Positions 10,515 through 21,350 of a stretch of DNA of 28,095 bases are shown one piece after another. The stretch is taken from positions 1-28,095 of the forward strand of contig FMBT01000038.1 in assembly GCA_900095095.1 (NCBI GenBank). The letters are read 5' to 3'. The notes under the pieces are model-generated. The model searched no databases. It saw only the letters and a list, made by a program, of their open reading frames with translations, and had not been told where the DNA came from. Position 1 is the first letter of the stretch. Each line of letters starts with the position of its first letter. A program made the position numbers and the translations under genes. Source of the stretch: Fragilariopsis cylindrus CCMP1102. Lineage: Eukaryota; Bacillariophyta; Bacillariophyceae; Bacillariales; Bacillariaceae.

Positions 10515-12322
10515 CTAACATTCTCTTTGGGTATGCCGTGATGATATATTCCTCATCACCTTTAGTAAAGGTTCCCATCCTTTACTATCACTTTCTTTTG
10601 GAAGCCCCCGGGAATAACCACCCACTTCTTTTTGTTCTCTCGGCCATTCTGCCAACATGACACCTTTTAGCTCGTGGTCAGTCATATGTGGATTTTTCAA
10701 GAGAGCTTCTCGAGTTGCAAATAGGGCCCGTGATTCCATGTATTCTACATAATGGAAACTAATCGTATCCTGAGCACAGCAATCTGCACCTGATAATAGT
10801 GTATTGTATGATGGTGTCGAACCAGCCATTAATTCGTCCATCCCCTAACATGATTAGAAGTATCATCATGAGTAATAGCATCATAAGTTAGTGTGTGTAT
10901 CATTATATATACTTTTGTCATTATTACTTATTTATTGATAGATTTACTGAACTTACCATATGCTTCTTAAGATACCATTCATCAACATCACCAGAGACCA
11001 TACGGGTGAGTGGAAACGCATGGAATCGATGATATATTTCATGATGACGTGTATCCGCTGGAGTCACCCCGAATGTCTTCATGCATTCACTGGTTAACAA
11101 GCCTGTAAGAGAACAAAGAAAGGGATGATGATATAAAATTGAGAAGAAGAAAAAGCTAAAATACGACTGTAACACGATAGTGATCGTTTATTCGATTCGA
11201 TTTGATTCGATTTTTTTATTGATGATGGTGATATAGGTATTTTCTAACTTACCGGGGTTGCCTTGTAACCATTTCTTTGCTGATTTTCCTGTACAAAATG
11301 GATCGTTATGATCCCATTGATCAACTAATTTTTTCATCGTTTCTCTTGATAAAATATATCCTGCTGCTCCAGAATTAAAGACGGAATTGTCGTTTTTCAT
11401 TGCATGGCCATGGTACATATCCTCGTTGGGATTTTTGTGCTCTAAGTATTTACATAGGTGTTCTGGAATCACAAAGGTATGATCGTTGACAAAAAAAGCA
11501 AAATCTGGATTGATCTTTTCGAAAACCATACGAATAACATACATCAATCGTTCAACACCATCGTCTACTCCAATCGAATTGGGAACTACCATAAGTTGTG
11601 GATATGAATACGGATCTTCAGGTTTGTGATTTTCTGATAGTACAGCATGTGCGGCTTCAGGATATTCACTGATGTTATGAGCTACATAAACAGCACGAGC
11701 GGATCCTCCCCAAGTCTCTGATATCGAATCTAAACGTAACGTCCTCCTATTCGGATTGACGACACTCGGCATTACGACAGTAACACTACGAGGGTGTCCA
11801 GTGTAGAAATGATGACGAAAGCCAGATCTTCCCTTCAGTGATAGCCCGTGTCCAATGTGTCCCAATGGATCGTGCATTATATGAAGAATAACCTACCGTA
11901 GCGTACCGGTGATCATAATTAAAATAAATAGATAAAATGAGAAATATAATTGATATACTTTTAAACTTGTACACGCGAGGAAGCAATTTTAATGACCGAC
12001 TCTTGGCCCTAATAATGAATACAATTCAATTAAACTCAATCCAATCCAGAATTTAATTCAATTCGACTCTTCTTACCTTTCGTTGCTGGTGGTGCAAGAT
12101 CATATATCCAAGAAACAAACCAAACAGTAGGAAACCAACAACAACCTCAATCGCACATCCAATTTCACTTCGGACGTATCGCCTTAGAAGACCTTTTTGT
12201 CGATGATCCTTATCGTCGATTCCTTTACTCGACGGCGATTCCGGTATCTCAACATCAGTAGGATCTTCTATGTCATGATTTGAAGATCTCTTTCTTGCGT
12301 GAAGTCCTGATGATGAGCTCAT
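10515..12322 (-). CDS. GT31 / core-1 beta-1,3-galactosyltransferase-like type II membrane protein
   Basis: Four exons with canonical junctions and matching phases: 12077-12322, 11253-11892, 10957-11102, 10515-10844; introns of 184, 150 and 112 bp begin gtaaga, gtaagt, gtaagt. They join to 453 residues. Residues 1-53 are cytosolic and charged, 54-76 a single membrane helix (GCAIEVVVGFLLFGLFLGYM), and the rest lumenal, the layout of Golgi glycosyltransferases. The catalytic part resembles C1GALT1: SETWGGSARAVYVAHN, SGAAGYILSRETM, NPGLLTSECMKTFGV, then CCAQDTISFHYVEYM near the C-terminus. C1GALT1 adds galactose to GalNAc-Ser/Thr; the substrate here is unknown. The position of the metal-binding DDD-T-Y-V motif reads V-N-D-H-T-F-V (residues 217-223), so the DXD is altered to N-D-H. 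No frame break is seen. Confidence 0.85.
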
Positions 12323-12801
12323 ATTATTTGCGATCGATGTCTGATTATGAATATATTTCGGTGAAATATCGAATGAAATAAATGAAGCTGAGCAGTAAAT
12401 AGTAAGTGAAGAGTAATAGACTAGCTAGCTTGCTAGAGCTACAGTAAGTTACTGTTTGCGATGTAAAGATACACAGTAATATAATCAAGTAGATGAAAGA
12501 AGACTAGAAGAACTAATGTTAAAATTTAAAAATGTCTAGTATCGCATTTTGACATTTTTAAATTGTCCCTTTCTTGTTTTGCACGAGGTAGAAACGCATC
12601 TGTATCATATGTACGTACATTAGGTACCTAGTATCATTGAATCATACGGTCCAATAGTGGAGTTCTTTACCACGGAAAAACAGTGCGCGGTACGCAAAAA
12701 ATCTGAAAGCAAGTGAATGGACACACCGCTGTCTCTCTCTCTTTCATAATTTTTAATTTTAGATTCAATTGAAGGTAAGATAGAATCATCGATATGTGGT
12801 A

Positions 12802-12829
12802 GATGATGATGATGATGATGATGATGATG
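12802..12829. repeat. (GAT)n microsatellite
   Basis: About nine consecutive gat units, in noncoding sequence upstream of the galactosyltransferase gene. Confidence 0.9.
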
Positions 12830-13061
12830 ACAATGATGACGATCGCTGCTACCATGACGTGATGCGTTTCCTTACGTCGAACTACCTGATATCTATTCTC
12901 GTCTCTAATGCGTTTTTATCGTTTCGTGTTTGTTCGTTACAACATTTGTGGTCACAATAGCAGAAGATTCAGTATCATGTTAACTCGATCAATAAGCTTG
13001 TTACTGTGCTAATCCAATGTTGCCACAGTTAATTATAAAGCTGAAAATTTTCAACAAAACT

Positions 13062-13273
13062 TGATGGAAGAAAAGACGTTAGAATTATTTCTCAAACAGG
13101 CAGAAAAAAATGGCAGGGTTCTTTTCTAGTGATCGACGAGACGCACCAAGACCTTGGACAAAGAGATAGCGGAAAGTCTACAGAAACCTTTGGAAACTAC
13201 AAAGTGCCATGATTAGGACGAAACACACGTACGCTCACGCCTTGACAGAAGGCAGTCTGCCTCCTTTTTATGT
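13062..13273 (+). pseudogene. possible decayed or frame-broken gene fragment
   Basis: An ATG frame reads MEEKTLELFLKQAEKNGRVL and stops at once. If the T-run near 13123 is one base longer, it continues LVIDETHQDLGQRDSGKSTE to FGNYK. One more added base near 13210 continues AMIRTKHTYAHALTEGSLPP up to a gtaagt donor at about 13273. The frame changes go in the same direction as in the neighbouring real genes. I find no convincing next exon and recognise no family, so this may be a gene remnant or chance. Confidence 0.22.
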
Positions 13274-13937
13274 AAGTTATCTCATATAACTAGTAGAGTC
13301 TCTAACAACTCCGACTCCGACTTACAAGCTATTTGCCATTGTCATCAACAAAGCAATGTTGCGTACCTTTACTGTGGCGAGATTGGCTTTTCAAGTTAAA
13401 CAAGCTTAGCAGAGGTTGTGAAGGGAGGATTGGTCAGAACAATTTTAAAGTAGTAGTACAAATATTGGACTGATACTATAGACCCTAGCTTATTATTTTT
13501 TTTACTTCCATGTATCAAGTGATGACAAAAAGTTTAGGAAAAATTCGCATGTGGTATTGAATATTCGAAAACAGTTGTGAATGTAGTAGTAATTATTCTA
13601 TCTATCGTTTCTATGATTAAAATTGTTTCGACGAAGCATATCATTATTAAGTAAGACAACCCGAAAAAAACAAGTACAGTTGTAGTATGTTACGTGTTCG
13701 CGCCAATTTTTTCTTGAAAAAAGCAGGCGCGCGCAAAAACATATCACCATATATTAACACTCAAGCGAAACCTCACAAAAAAAAATGTTGTCATAAGATT
13801 TACAAAAAAATAGTACATCGACATAAGTACAATACAATTGTATTTAGTATTCTAAAATTGAATTTCCTCAAACCAGTAGTAGAAGAAGAGTAGTAGTAGT
13901 AGTAGTAGTAGTGTTCAATATGTAGAAACGAGGCAAG

Positions 13938-16417
13938 ATGGACGAATTGTTTGATCTCATGAATGATGACTATGATGATGATGTGATGAGGCACGACCAA
14001 TGGAAAATTCCGTTGCTGCTGCTAACACCATTAATAATAGTAACAACACCAATAGTGACGATCACATAAAAATAATGAAAAGAGATAGAAGCAAAGTGAT
14101 CGTTCATCTTCCCAGTCAAATACAAGTAGAAGAACACAGCACAGGCAGGACATCAGGCAATTCCTCCTCCTCCAATCAACTTCAACATCGAAATCGAAAT
14201 CAAATCAAAATCGTGAACGCGAACAAGAACAAGAAAGCAACACAAGCACTACTAGTGGTAAAAAGACTCATGTAATAGAATCATCCGTCGACGATCGAAT
14301 AGGAATTCGTATGAGGAATCGATTAGTATCAAGTAATGATTTAATGGAACTTATTACGGACTATATGTATTTCTCTCCATCGGTATTAAGTGCAATGGCA
14401 TTATCACGTTTGAATACATTGTTACAGGACCCATCACCGATCATCGATTATGCAACCGTTGCTGGGAAGACTGAAAATCTTGTTACGATCGGTATAGTTT
14501 TTTCTAATAGCGGTACACGTATCAGTAGCAAGGGTGGTGCATTTTGTGTATTAACAATCGGTAACTTAAATTCGGGCCCATGTTTATCAATATTCCTATT
14601 TGGTTCTGCATATGGCAAATATTGTGTTTCGTGTAAACCAGGTACGGTCATTGCCTTAATGCAACCTAAGCTCCTTCCTGCCAATCGAGGTGATGGTAAT
14701 GTGGTGGAAGCGGGAGTAGTAATGGTAGTAATGGTCGTAATAGCAACAATAATTGCAACAACAGTACGGTTACATTTTCCGTGTACGATACGGACAATTG
14801 AAGGTCGTTGCAAATGCTAAAGACTACGGAACATGCAAAGGCTCGTCATCTTCTCGTGTCAAACAAAAAAATGGTACATGGTCGTCAACTGGACAGACTA
14901 CTTGTAGACATTATGTTGACAAAACAATTTCAGAGTATTGTGACTTTCATCGAAAACAAAACCTCAGTGGTAGCAGTAATGGAAAAAAACAAAATCTCAA
15001 TAAATTTCAACAAGTCAAATCTGCCCATAGCCAAGCTGCTGCACCAATTCTGGTCGCTTCAAGAAGTAATAACAGCAACAATAATAATAATAGTAATAAT
15101 AATAATAAACCGAATCGTTTTCTTAAGGCTACTATTGGAGGGGTTGGAAATAATAATAATAATAATAATTCGGCAATACGAGCAACAGCAACACCCGGAA
15201 TGATGTCGATGACGAAAAATACTACCAATCCAACATCATCAATTGGAATTCGTAGTAGTGGTAGTGGTGGTAATACCGGACGAAATAATATACCGATGCA
15301 TATGACAAAACAACCACTAAACAACAACCGATCGTTGGTAGAACGAAAAACTAATATTACTACTAGTAATAGTGGTAATAAATCCAGTAATATCAATGCC
15401 GTTGAAAACCTTGCGAATCGATATAATAGCAAACGTGCTCGACCGAATCATTCTTCATCTACTACAAGTACCGGCGATTGCTGGTTGAAAGAGGCGGTAG
15501 CCACCACCTCGGTCAGGAGTAAAGGAACTGCAGGCAGACGTGGGTTATCACTTTCGCAATTCACGAACAAGAAGTCTGGTGGTGGTGGTACCATGACTAC
15601 TACTAGTTCTACTACCGACAGTAATAAAAAGAAAAGATCAATCAACACTGTTGGATGTGGTTTTAATGGATCTGTGAGTATCCCCAAACCTAATAAAATG
15701 TTTCAACAACAACAGCAACAAACAACGAATGTAACAAATAATAATGCAAGCAGAGTAGCATTAAATGCATATACGTCAACAAAAAAGAAAGGCGAGCTTA
15801 TGCAGCAGCAATCAATGCTTGCTCAAAGGATGAAAGAAAATGAATTCTCTATAAGCAGTCAGGAAAAGAAGAAGAACAACGGTTCGAATTTTTCTAGTAC
15901 TACTACTAAGAACAAACGATTGTTGAATCCGAAAAAGTCTACAAAGGATATTCGAAAGTGCAATAACAATAAATCTGGAGACAACAGCAACAACACGTTC
16001 CTTGATGTTATGGGTGCAATTGATGATCAAGAAAAAGTTCGTAATGCGAAAAGTCAATTCGCCAACGAATTTGAAGCAGATGATTATGCTAAAAGACGTC
16101 GTAAATTAGAGGAATTGGAAAAACTCGAGGCATCATCGGGAAGAAAGAAATCACTATTGGAACAACAAAACAGCAAGCGTCTAACGAAAGAATGGTACTG
16201 TCAGACTTGTCAGAAAACATTCAGTTTGAAACCTAAAGGTTGCTTTACACAAAATCATCAAGTTAGGACGAACTATGATATTAAAAAATCTACAACAAAG
16301 GACGAGCAAAGAACAAAATTGCATGGAAAAAGTGCAGACGATGACGGATTAACTCTTGGATCAGGTATTGATTGGAGTAATGGTAATGATCGAGTAGGTC
16401 AGAATCGTTACAATTAA
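13938..16417 (+). CDS. MCM10: minichromosome maintenance protein 10 (replication initiation), four frame breaks
   Basis: MCM10 binds DNA and the CMG helicase and is needed to start replication forks in the nucleus. The N-terminus is MDELFDLMNDDYDDD, then a low-complexity linker, then the conserved block IGIRMRNRLVSSNDLMEL. The OB fold follows (NLVTIGIVFSNSGTRIS; FCVLTIGNL; LSIFLFGSAYGKYC; GTVIALMQPKLLP; TVTFSVYDTDN). Next is the CCCH zinc finger (KDYGTCKG, TTCRHYV, EYCDFH; about 14821-14955). A long Asn/Ser/Lys-rich region holds poly-Asn encoded by aat repeats (about 15065-15170). Near the end lies a Cys/His motif, WYCQTCQKTF, CFTQNH (about 16190-16262), resembling the first zinc motif of the metazoan C-terminal domain; the second motif is absent. 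Frame changes at about 14000, 14178, 14700 and 14799 each need one added base; the last two fall inside the OB-to-zinc-finger block, so the gene must be continuous. About 827 residues when joined. The start was chosen at the ATG after an aggcaag context. Confidence 0.92.
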
Positions 16418-16746
16418 TATCAAATAGATACATATATATATATATCAATAGATACATATATATATATATATATAAATTGACATCAATTCCGTCGAGGAAA
16501 GTAGCAACAAAAATCTAGCATTCTTTATTTTCCATTAATAAATAGCACCAACCATTCATCTAAAGATAAAATTTAGTCAAGATAGGAAAGATCCCCATTT
16601 TTCTTGTTGGGAGCCTCATTCTTGCAGTGTTATTCGCACATTATATCTAAAAAATATCTTGGAGAATTTATATACTAAAATTATTATCATTCGAAAGGTC
16701 AACAACAACCAAAATACGCAGAAAGATCCAAAATTAACTAATCTTT
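16418..16746. terminator. shared 3' region of convergent MCM10 and GCSH genes
   Basis: The 329 bp between the two stop codons must contain both transcript ends. There is an attaataaa-like segment near 16535-16545 on the plus strand. No coding content. Confidence 0.4.
16425..16475. repeat. duplicated (TA)n tract in MCM10 3' region
   Basis: Two copies of a unit aatagatacatatatata follow each other directly after the MCM10 stop codon, each ending in a (TA)n run. This is probably a slippage duplication in the 3' UTR. Confidence 0.8.
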
Positions 16747-17477
16747 TTAAGCCTCATCCTCGCAGTGTTTTTCGTAGTCGGTCTCATCCATGAGTTTCTG
16801 TGCTTCACTTGTGTCAGTCATTTCAATCTTAATAAACCATGCTTCAGCCTCCGCGGAACTATTAACTAACTCAGGACTATCGTTCAATGCTTCGTTTATT
16901 TCAACAACTGTACCAGAAACAGGTGCGTACACATCCGATGCTGCCTTGACCGATTCAACACTTCCAAACGAGTCTCCTGCGTCAAATTCATCCCCTACAT
17001 CAGGCAAACTCACAAAGACGATATCACCAAGTGCTGCCTGAGCGAAATCTGTAATTCCGCATGTTCCAATAATTCCATCAACCTTGACATATTCGTGAGC
17101 TAATTAATATTATTATTATTCATTATTATAATTATTTATTATTATTATTATTATTTATTATTGTTATTATTATTATAATCAACGTAAAGACACAGTCCGG
17201 AGATGAAATAATAATGTTTCGAAAATAAAAGGTTAGTGCAAATAAACTAAACAAATGATAAGTCACAGTACAGTAGACATTCTCCTCTCGCCTAAACATA
17301 CATATGCTAAAATGAATAAATAAATGCACATCCATTTCAAACGGAAATCTTCGTCTTACCAGGGGTGTAGTAGCTAGAAAGACGAGTAGCCCCAAGGTGC
17401 TGGGACGCGACCTTTGTTCGGAGAGTTTTTCCAAGGACTCGGCGGCTTAAGTTAAGAGCAAATCGAGATGAAGACAT
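16747..17477 (-). CDS. GCSH: glycine cleavage system H protein, mitochondrial
   Basis: The H protein carries the lipoyl arm that shuttles the aminomethyl group between the P, T and L proteins of glycine decarboxylase; in photosynthetic cells this is a photorespiration step. Exon 1 (17360-17477) encodes MSSSRFALNLSRRVLGKTLR and an Arg/Ser-rich presequence typical of mitochondrial import. The 260 bp intron (17100-17359; gtaaga...ttaattag) contains TTA/ATT repeats. Exon 2 (16747-17099) starts within AHEYVKVDG and has GTCGITDFAQAALGDIVFV, then FGSVESVKAASDVYAPVSG with the lipoylated Lys91, and GTVVEINEAL. The total is 156 residues, normal for the family, with no frame break. It is divergent from the Mpv17-family gene 455 bp away. 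Confidence 0.97.
17103..17175. repeat. TTA/ATT repeat inside GCSH intron
   Basis: An imperfect run of tta/att units occupies the 3' part of the intron close to the acceptor. On the transcribed strand it reads as aat-rich sequence just upstream of ttaattag. Confidence 0.85.
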
Positions 17478-17932
17478 GATGCACTATTGTAGTTGGAACA
17501 AGTTGGAAGTCGAAGTGATAGCTTTGGATACAACAGCGAGAGTAAAATATGTGCAGTTGTACTACAAGTACTGTACAAAAAGAAAGAGGGAAACAATATC
17601 TATTTTATTTTTGTGATGTGTAACGTCATACCGGTAATCAATCAGAACGTGTCGTTTTAACGCGGTTTCAACCTTAAAATCGTAATATAAAGCTCGTTAG
17701 GGTTAGGGCTAAGCAAATCCAATCCAATCTAATCTACGATCACTTATGTTTAAAAATGTGACTTGACACTTGACGTTCGATGGCGATCTTTCTTTTATCT
17801 TTTGACTTGGACATCAAACATAAATTAGTAGTCGCTGAACTTAATAAGGTAGTCCTGCTACCTGTACTACAGTACCACGTTAGAGCTAAGGCCAAGATCA
17901 TAAAACGGTATCTTCCAATATATTCCGCTAAG
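17478..17932. promoter_or_regulatory. bidirectional promoter region, GCSH / Mpv17-family gene
   Basis: This 455 bp separates two divergent genes for organelle proteins. It contains two perfect telomere-type hexamers (ttagggttaggg, 17697-17708) about 225 bp from each start codon, a position compatible with a telo-box-like promoter element. The plus-strand frame extends upstream of 17933 to 17780, but that extension has no Mpv17 similarity. Confidence 0.5.
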
Positions 17933-18826
17933 ATGCTTTCGAAACTCAAGTTTTTATCCGTTGGGGTTCTCATCGCAATGGGTGGATCGATATTATCACC
18001 ACCGTCATCACCCCATAATGCTTGTGAAGCACTACAAATTGTTCCTTTATCGGTCGGCGCTTGGACATTGTACAAACAGATGTTGGTGGCACAGCCTCTC
18101 GTAACGAAATCGCTCACCTCCAGTGGCATTATGGGTATTTCCGATGTCGTGTGCCAAAAGGTTGTCGCAAAGGCTACTCCTGTGGATGAGAGACCATCAA
18201 AGTTGGATTCGACACGAGTACTCCATGTGGCAATCACCGGAGCGATATGGTCCGGTCCCGTCACTCACTATTGGTATATTATCCTCGAAAAAATGTATGC
18301 AGTCATCGCCAAAGCTGCCAGTATTCAAGATCCAGTAATCGCTCTTATTGTGAAATTGATTTTGGATTCTACTATATTTTCTTCTGTGACCATCACAGGT
18401 GTGTTCTTAAACGACTTTATAAAAGTGTCTATTCGACGTGATGTGACAATGTGACAATAGTGCATGCTTATCATTCCTAAATCAGAGTATCAATCTCCCG
18501 ATGACGTTCTTAAACTTACGTATTTATATCAATTCAATTCATTATTGCTGTTGCAATGCATCATTCGTGAATTTTTCGCAGGTTACTTCACATTAAGGTC
18601 ACTACTCGAGGGCAGTGGCCTCGCTGGAGCAAAGGAGAAATTAACTACAAGGTTCCTTACAACGTTGTTCGGAGCCTGGAAATTCTGGCCAATGGCAAAT
18701 GCTGTCAATTTCTGGTTTGTTCCATTCCAGTTCAGAGTGCTATATATGAACATATTGTCTTTATTTTGGACAGGTTGGTTGACGTATGTCAATTCCAGAA
18801 AAATTTCCGTACCCAAGAAGGATTAA
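17933..18826 (+). CDS. Mpv17/PMP22 family membrane protein
   Basis: The family are four-helix proteins of inner mitochondrial or peroxisomal (sometimes plastid) membranes, thought to form channels. Exon 1 is 17933-18398, the intron 18399-18581 (183 bp; gtgtgt...tttttcgcag), exon 2 18582-18826, joining to 236 residues. Family signatures: GAWTLYKQMLVAQPLVTKSL followed by DVVCQ near the N-terminus; ITGAIWSGPVTHYWY and DSTIFSSVTITGYFTL in the middle; and the C-terminal block FGAWKFWPMANAVNFWFVP, then RVLYMNILSLFWTGWLTYVN. The junction restores TITG-YFTLRSLLEG and keeps the frame. The ATG at 17933 was chosen because MLSKLKFLSVGVLIAMGG looks like a targeting segment and the longer upstream extension is unlike the family. 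Which organelle cannot be told from sequence. Confidence 0.93.
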
Positions 18827-19090
18827 ATTGCATGGGTAGAAGAATAGTTTTCACAATACTATAAACTTAGTAGCTAGCTAGTATTCATTTACATTCTTTT
18901 TCTATAAATCCAACATGAATGTAATGGTCATTTTGCTTGCCCATTACGATGAACAGTAACTTCCGGATTCAGTATAATATGATGATATTTTTTTGTAAAA
19001 CTAAACTAATTATTGCCATCTCATTTCCCCGTAATTGATTCAAAAAAGTGAGTTAGTTTTGGATCGATTGCAAGTGATTTATTCATCTCT
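18827..19090. other. 3' flank of the Mpv17-family gene
   Basis: AT-rich noncoding sequence with a taaa/tataaat-rich part near 18860-18910. It probably holds the Mpv17-family transcript end. No gene is visible. Confidence 0.5.
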
Positions 19091-19099
19091 TTAAAAAAT

Positions 19100-21350
19100 G
19101 CTTTGTCAGTTTTCCTTCCTTTGCCTTACTCATTGTTGCTATAGTCAACATACCGGGAGAATTTTTTTCTTTCTAGACCTGAACATCCTTTTCTCCAATG
19201 CATTTCATGTTGCTTTTCCAATTCTAGTATACCACCCTCTACTGGAATGTCACTGTAAATTCCTATTCCATGCCATTGATTCCAAATCTCTGATGCTGAT
19301 TTTAGATTAGCTGGTAATTTAAAATTACTACTACCCAGAACAAATCCTGGTGTGTTGATGTGCCTTGTGTCAGTTGTATTTAGATCCAATATAGAAACTA
19401 CAGTGGACCGCTGTAAGATTTCTCCTTTGCCTCATCTAGCCATGGAAATATTTGTTTCTGCAAACATTTGGAGGGAATCAATGATACGTGTGGGTTATAA
19501 TGTAAACTATTTGCTTTCTGAAATCCAGCACGAGACCACCTACTCATCTTCATGGGAAGCTTTGTAGAGTACCAGCCAGAGTACCTTGCCTCTTGAATCT
19601 TTGGTTCCAGTTCCCAAGATGCCAAAGATCTTCGGAATCATCTTCATTGGTTTCAAAAGCACAAAATCCAAGCACTCGTTCAGTATGAACAAAGTAATTC
19701 TAATGAATGCCCAATGAGTCTAGTGCTTGGTTAACAGCACTATATAGTAAGCCGTATCAGGAATACCTTCCATAGGATCTTTTACATTAGTGTCAGTCAG
19801 AATCAACTCATTGTTACAGAAGAATTGCATACATCTCATTTGTTTGTTCAAACCTGGCGCGTTCTGACAAGATCTGCGCACCTTTTTCTAAGTGTGCAAC
19901 AAGAGCCTGTCTGTGCATGGACTGTTTGCACCATACAACAGGAGAAAGTGTGTGGGGAATTTCCCTATTTTCTAGGATTTGGAACTCCAGGGGAGGTTCT
20001 CAAACACCTCACAGTAATATCTATCCCACACAAATATACACCGCATTCTGGAGATCAGTTTAGAAAACGTTGTCTTTTGTATTTTCAAGCTCCATTTGGA
20101 GCCATCAGCTTTTAAAAAAGACTACATCAAGGAGACTGCCAGTACTCAACAAATGAAGGCAATCAATCAATCAAAAAAACACATCAAACATACTCACTTG
20201 ATAATGGATCCCTTGTTATTGCTCTAACAATAAAACCAGCTAGACAGTTCCCAATATAACACTGATAATTTAGACAATACTGTATCAGTAGTTTTGTTTA
20301 GCTATGATTCATTTATTTGATTTGCAGTCCTCCCCTCTTACATATTCACCTCTTCCTCAACAGACCAAATTCAACCACACCAGATATCTTAAATTCATTT
20401 AATGAGTTTGGACTAAACAAATGATATCAATGGAGGTATGGTCAAATGAATTCCCATTTCATGTTGATGTGAATGAATTTTGTTATTGCACATAATGTAA
20501 TTTTCAAAACATGCCTTGTCCCAATGTTTTGCGTGTTCAAAAAGCTTAACTTAGCTGAGAACTAGCCACCACTACATCAATCAGAACATTGTGTACCAAA
20601 GCTACACATTGAAGGATCAATATGCCTTCCTACTCTTCCAAAAAGCTTCACGTCATTGTTGGTCTTACCCATCCATTGCCATCTTCATGTTGCAATATAG
20701 AATTTGTCTGGATCATCTTCTTCTTGGCGCTTAATTCCAAACTCATCAGATAGTTATCCGTTGAGAAAATCTCACCTACCTCTTAGCATGCCGTGTGGAA
20801 TGTATGTAGAAGATATGTTGGTTCCAGAGACTAGCAAAAACTTGTCTTCCATCTGTCCAATTAAATCCATAATAAAGGAGATAATTTTCCATGTCTCTGG
20901 TGTGTTCCAAAGCACCCATAGATGCAGAGGCATGATTCATCTTCTCCTTGAAGTTTTTCTTACCAGCTCTTGGTTTCCGCAGTTTCACATGATCCACGAT
21001 GTTATCAAAAAAGTGGTACTGAAAATAGCATCCTTGGTATATCTGTTTACATGCATTACATGCATTACATGCATTACATGTTACTCCTTCCGTAGCTTTA
21101 GAATGGCGGCCTTACTTGACGGCATAGCGTTGTAGCCTATATCATCATTCTTTGGTTCGATTTCAGGATATACATCAGGACTTGCCAGTGTAGCAACTTC
21201 ACTGAAGATCCTCTCATATTCAGACAGGATAAACTTCTCTTTAGAGTCATCAGATCTTCTCTTTTTTCTCCTCTTTTCTTCCGTTCTCTGAAAGCAATTG
21301 GCAACATCCATCATAATGCACTTGGGATGACATGAATGCATATAATGTTA
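19100..21350 (-). pseudogene. decayed Crypton-like tyrosine recombinase element (Ndc10-II / GCR1_C type)
   Basis: Read on the minus strand, fragments in several frames line up in the expected order of a diatom Crypton-type protein. N-terminal fragments: 21081-21341 (charged EEKRRKKRRSDDSKEK) and 20776-20997 (KLRKPRAGKKNFKEKMNHAS; MENYLLYYGFNWTDGRQVF). Middle pieces lie near 20580-20700 and 20430-20520 (EHAKHWDKACFENYIMCNN), and a coiled piece ALVAHLEKGAQILSERARFE at about 19815-19910. The recombinase core is at 19398-19700 (ERVLGFCAFETNEDDSEDLW, HLGNW; YSTKLPM; SRAGFQKANSLHYNP; SLIPSKCLQKQIFPWLDEA). A GCR1_C-like DNA-binding end is at 19126-19389 (SEIWNQWHGIGIY; LELEKQHEMHWRKGC; ERKKFSRY). 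Many stops and frame changes interrupt it, far more than in the neighbouring genes, so it is inactive. Assignment rests on motif recall without a database search. Confidence 0.72.
21048..21083. repeat. 9 bp tandem repeat (ATGCATTAC)
   Basis: Three full and one partial copy of atgcattac lie inside the decayed recombinase, at a point where its reading frame is also lost. It is probably a slippage expansion after the element died. Confidence 0.9.

Larger units (their letters stand above)
12323..13937. other. 1.6 kb divergent spacer between galactosyltransferase and MCM10 genes
   Basis: It contains the promoters of both divergent genes. It also has a (GAT)n microsatellite at 12802-12829, a (TAG)n tract at about 13890-13912 shortly before the MCM10 start, and a short stretch of protein-like sequence at 13062-13273 listed separately. 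I see no clear promoter element. Confidence 0.45.

Noticed and set aside
15007-15432. 141-codon minus-strand Leu-rich ORF
   Set aside because: Complement of the poly-Asn region of MCM10 (aat repeats read as att/tta).
19825-20115. 96-codon plus-strand ORF
   Set aside because: Lies over the decayed recombinase, whose minus-strand peptides match a known family; the plus frame does not.
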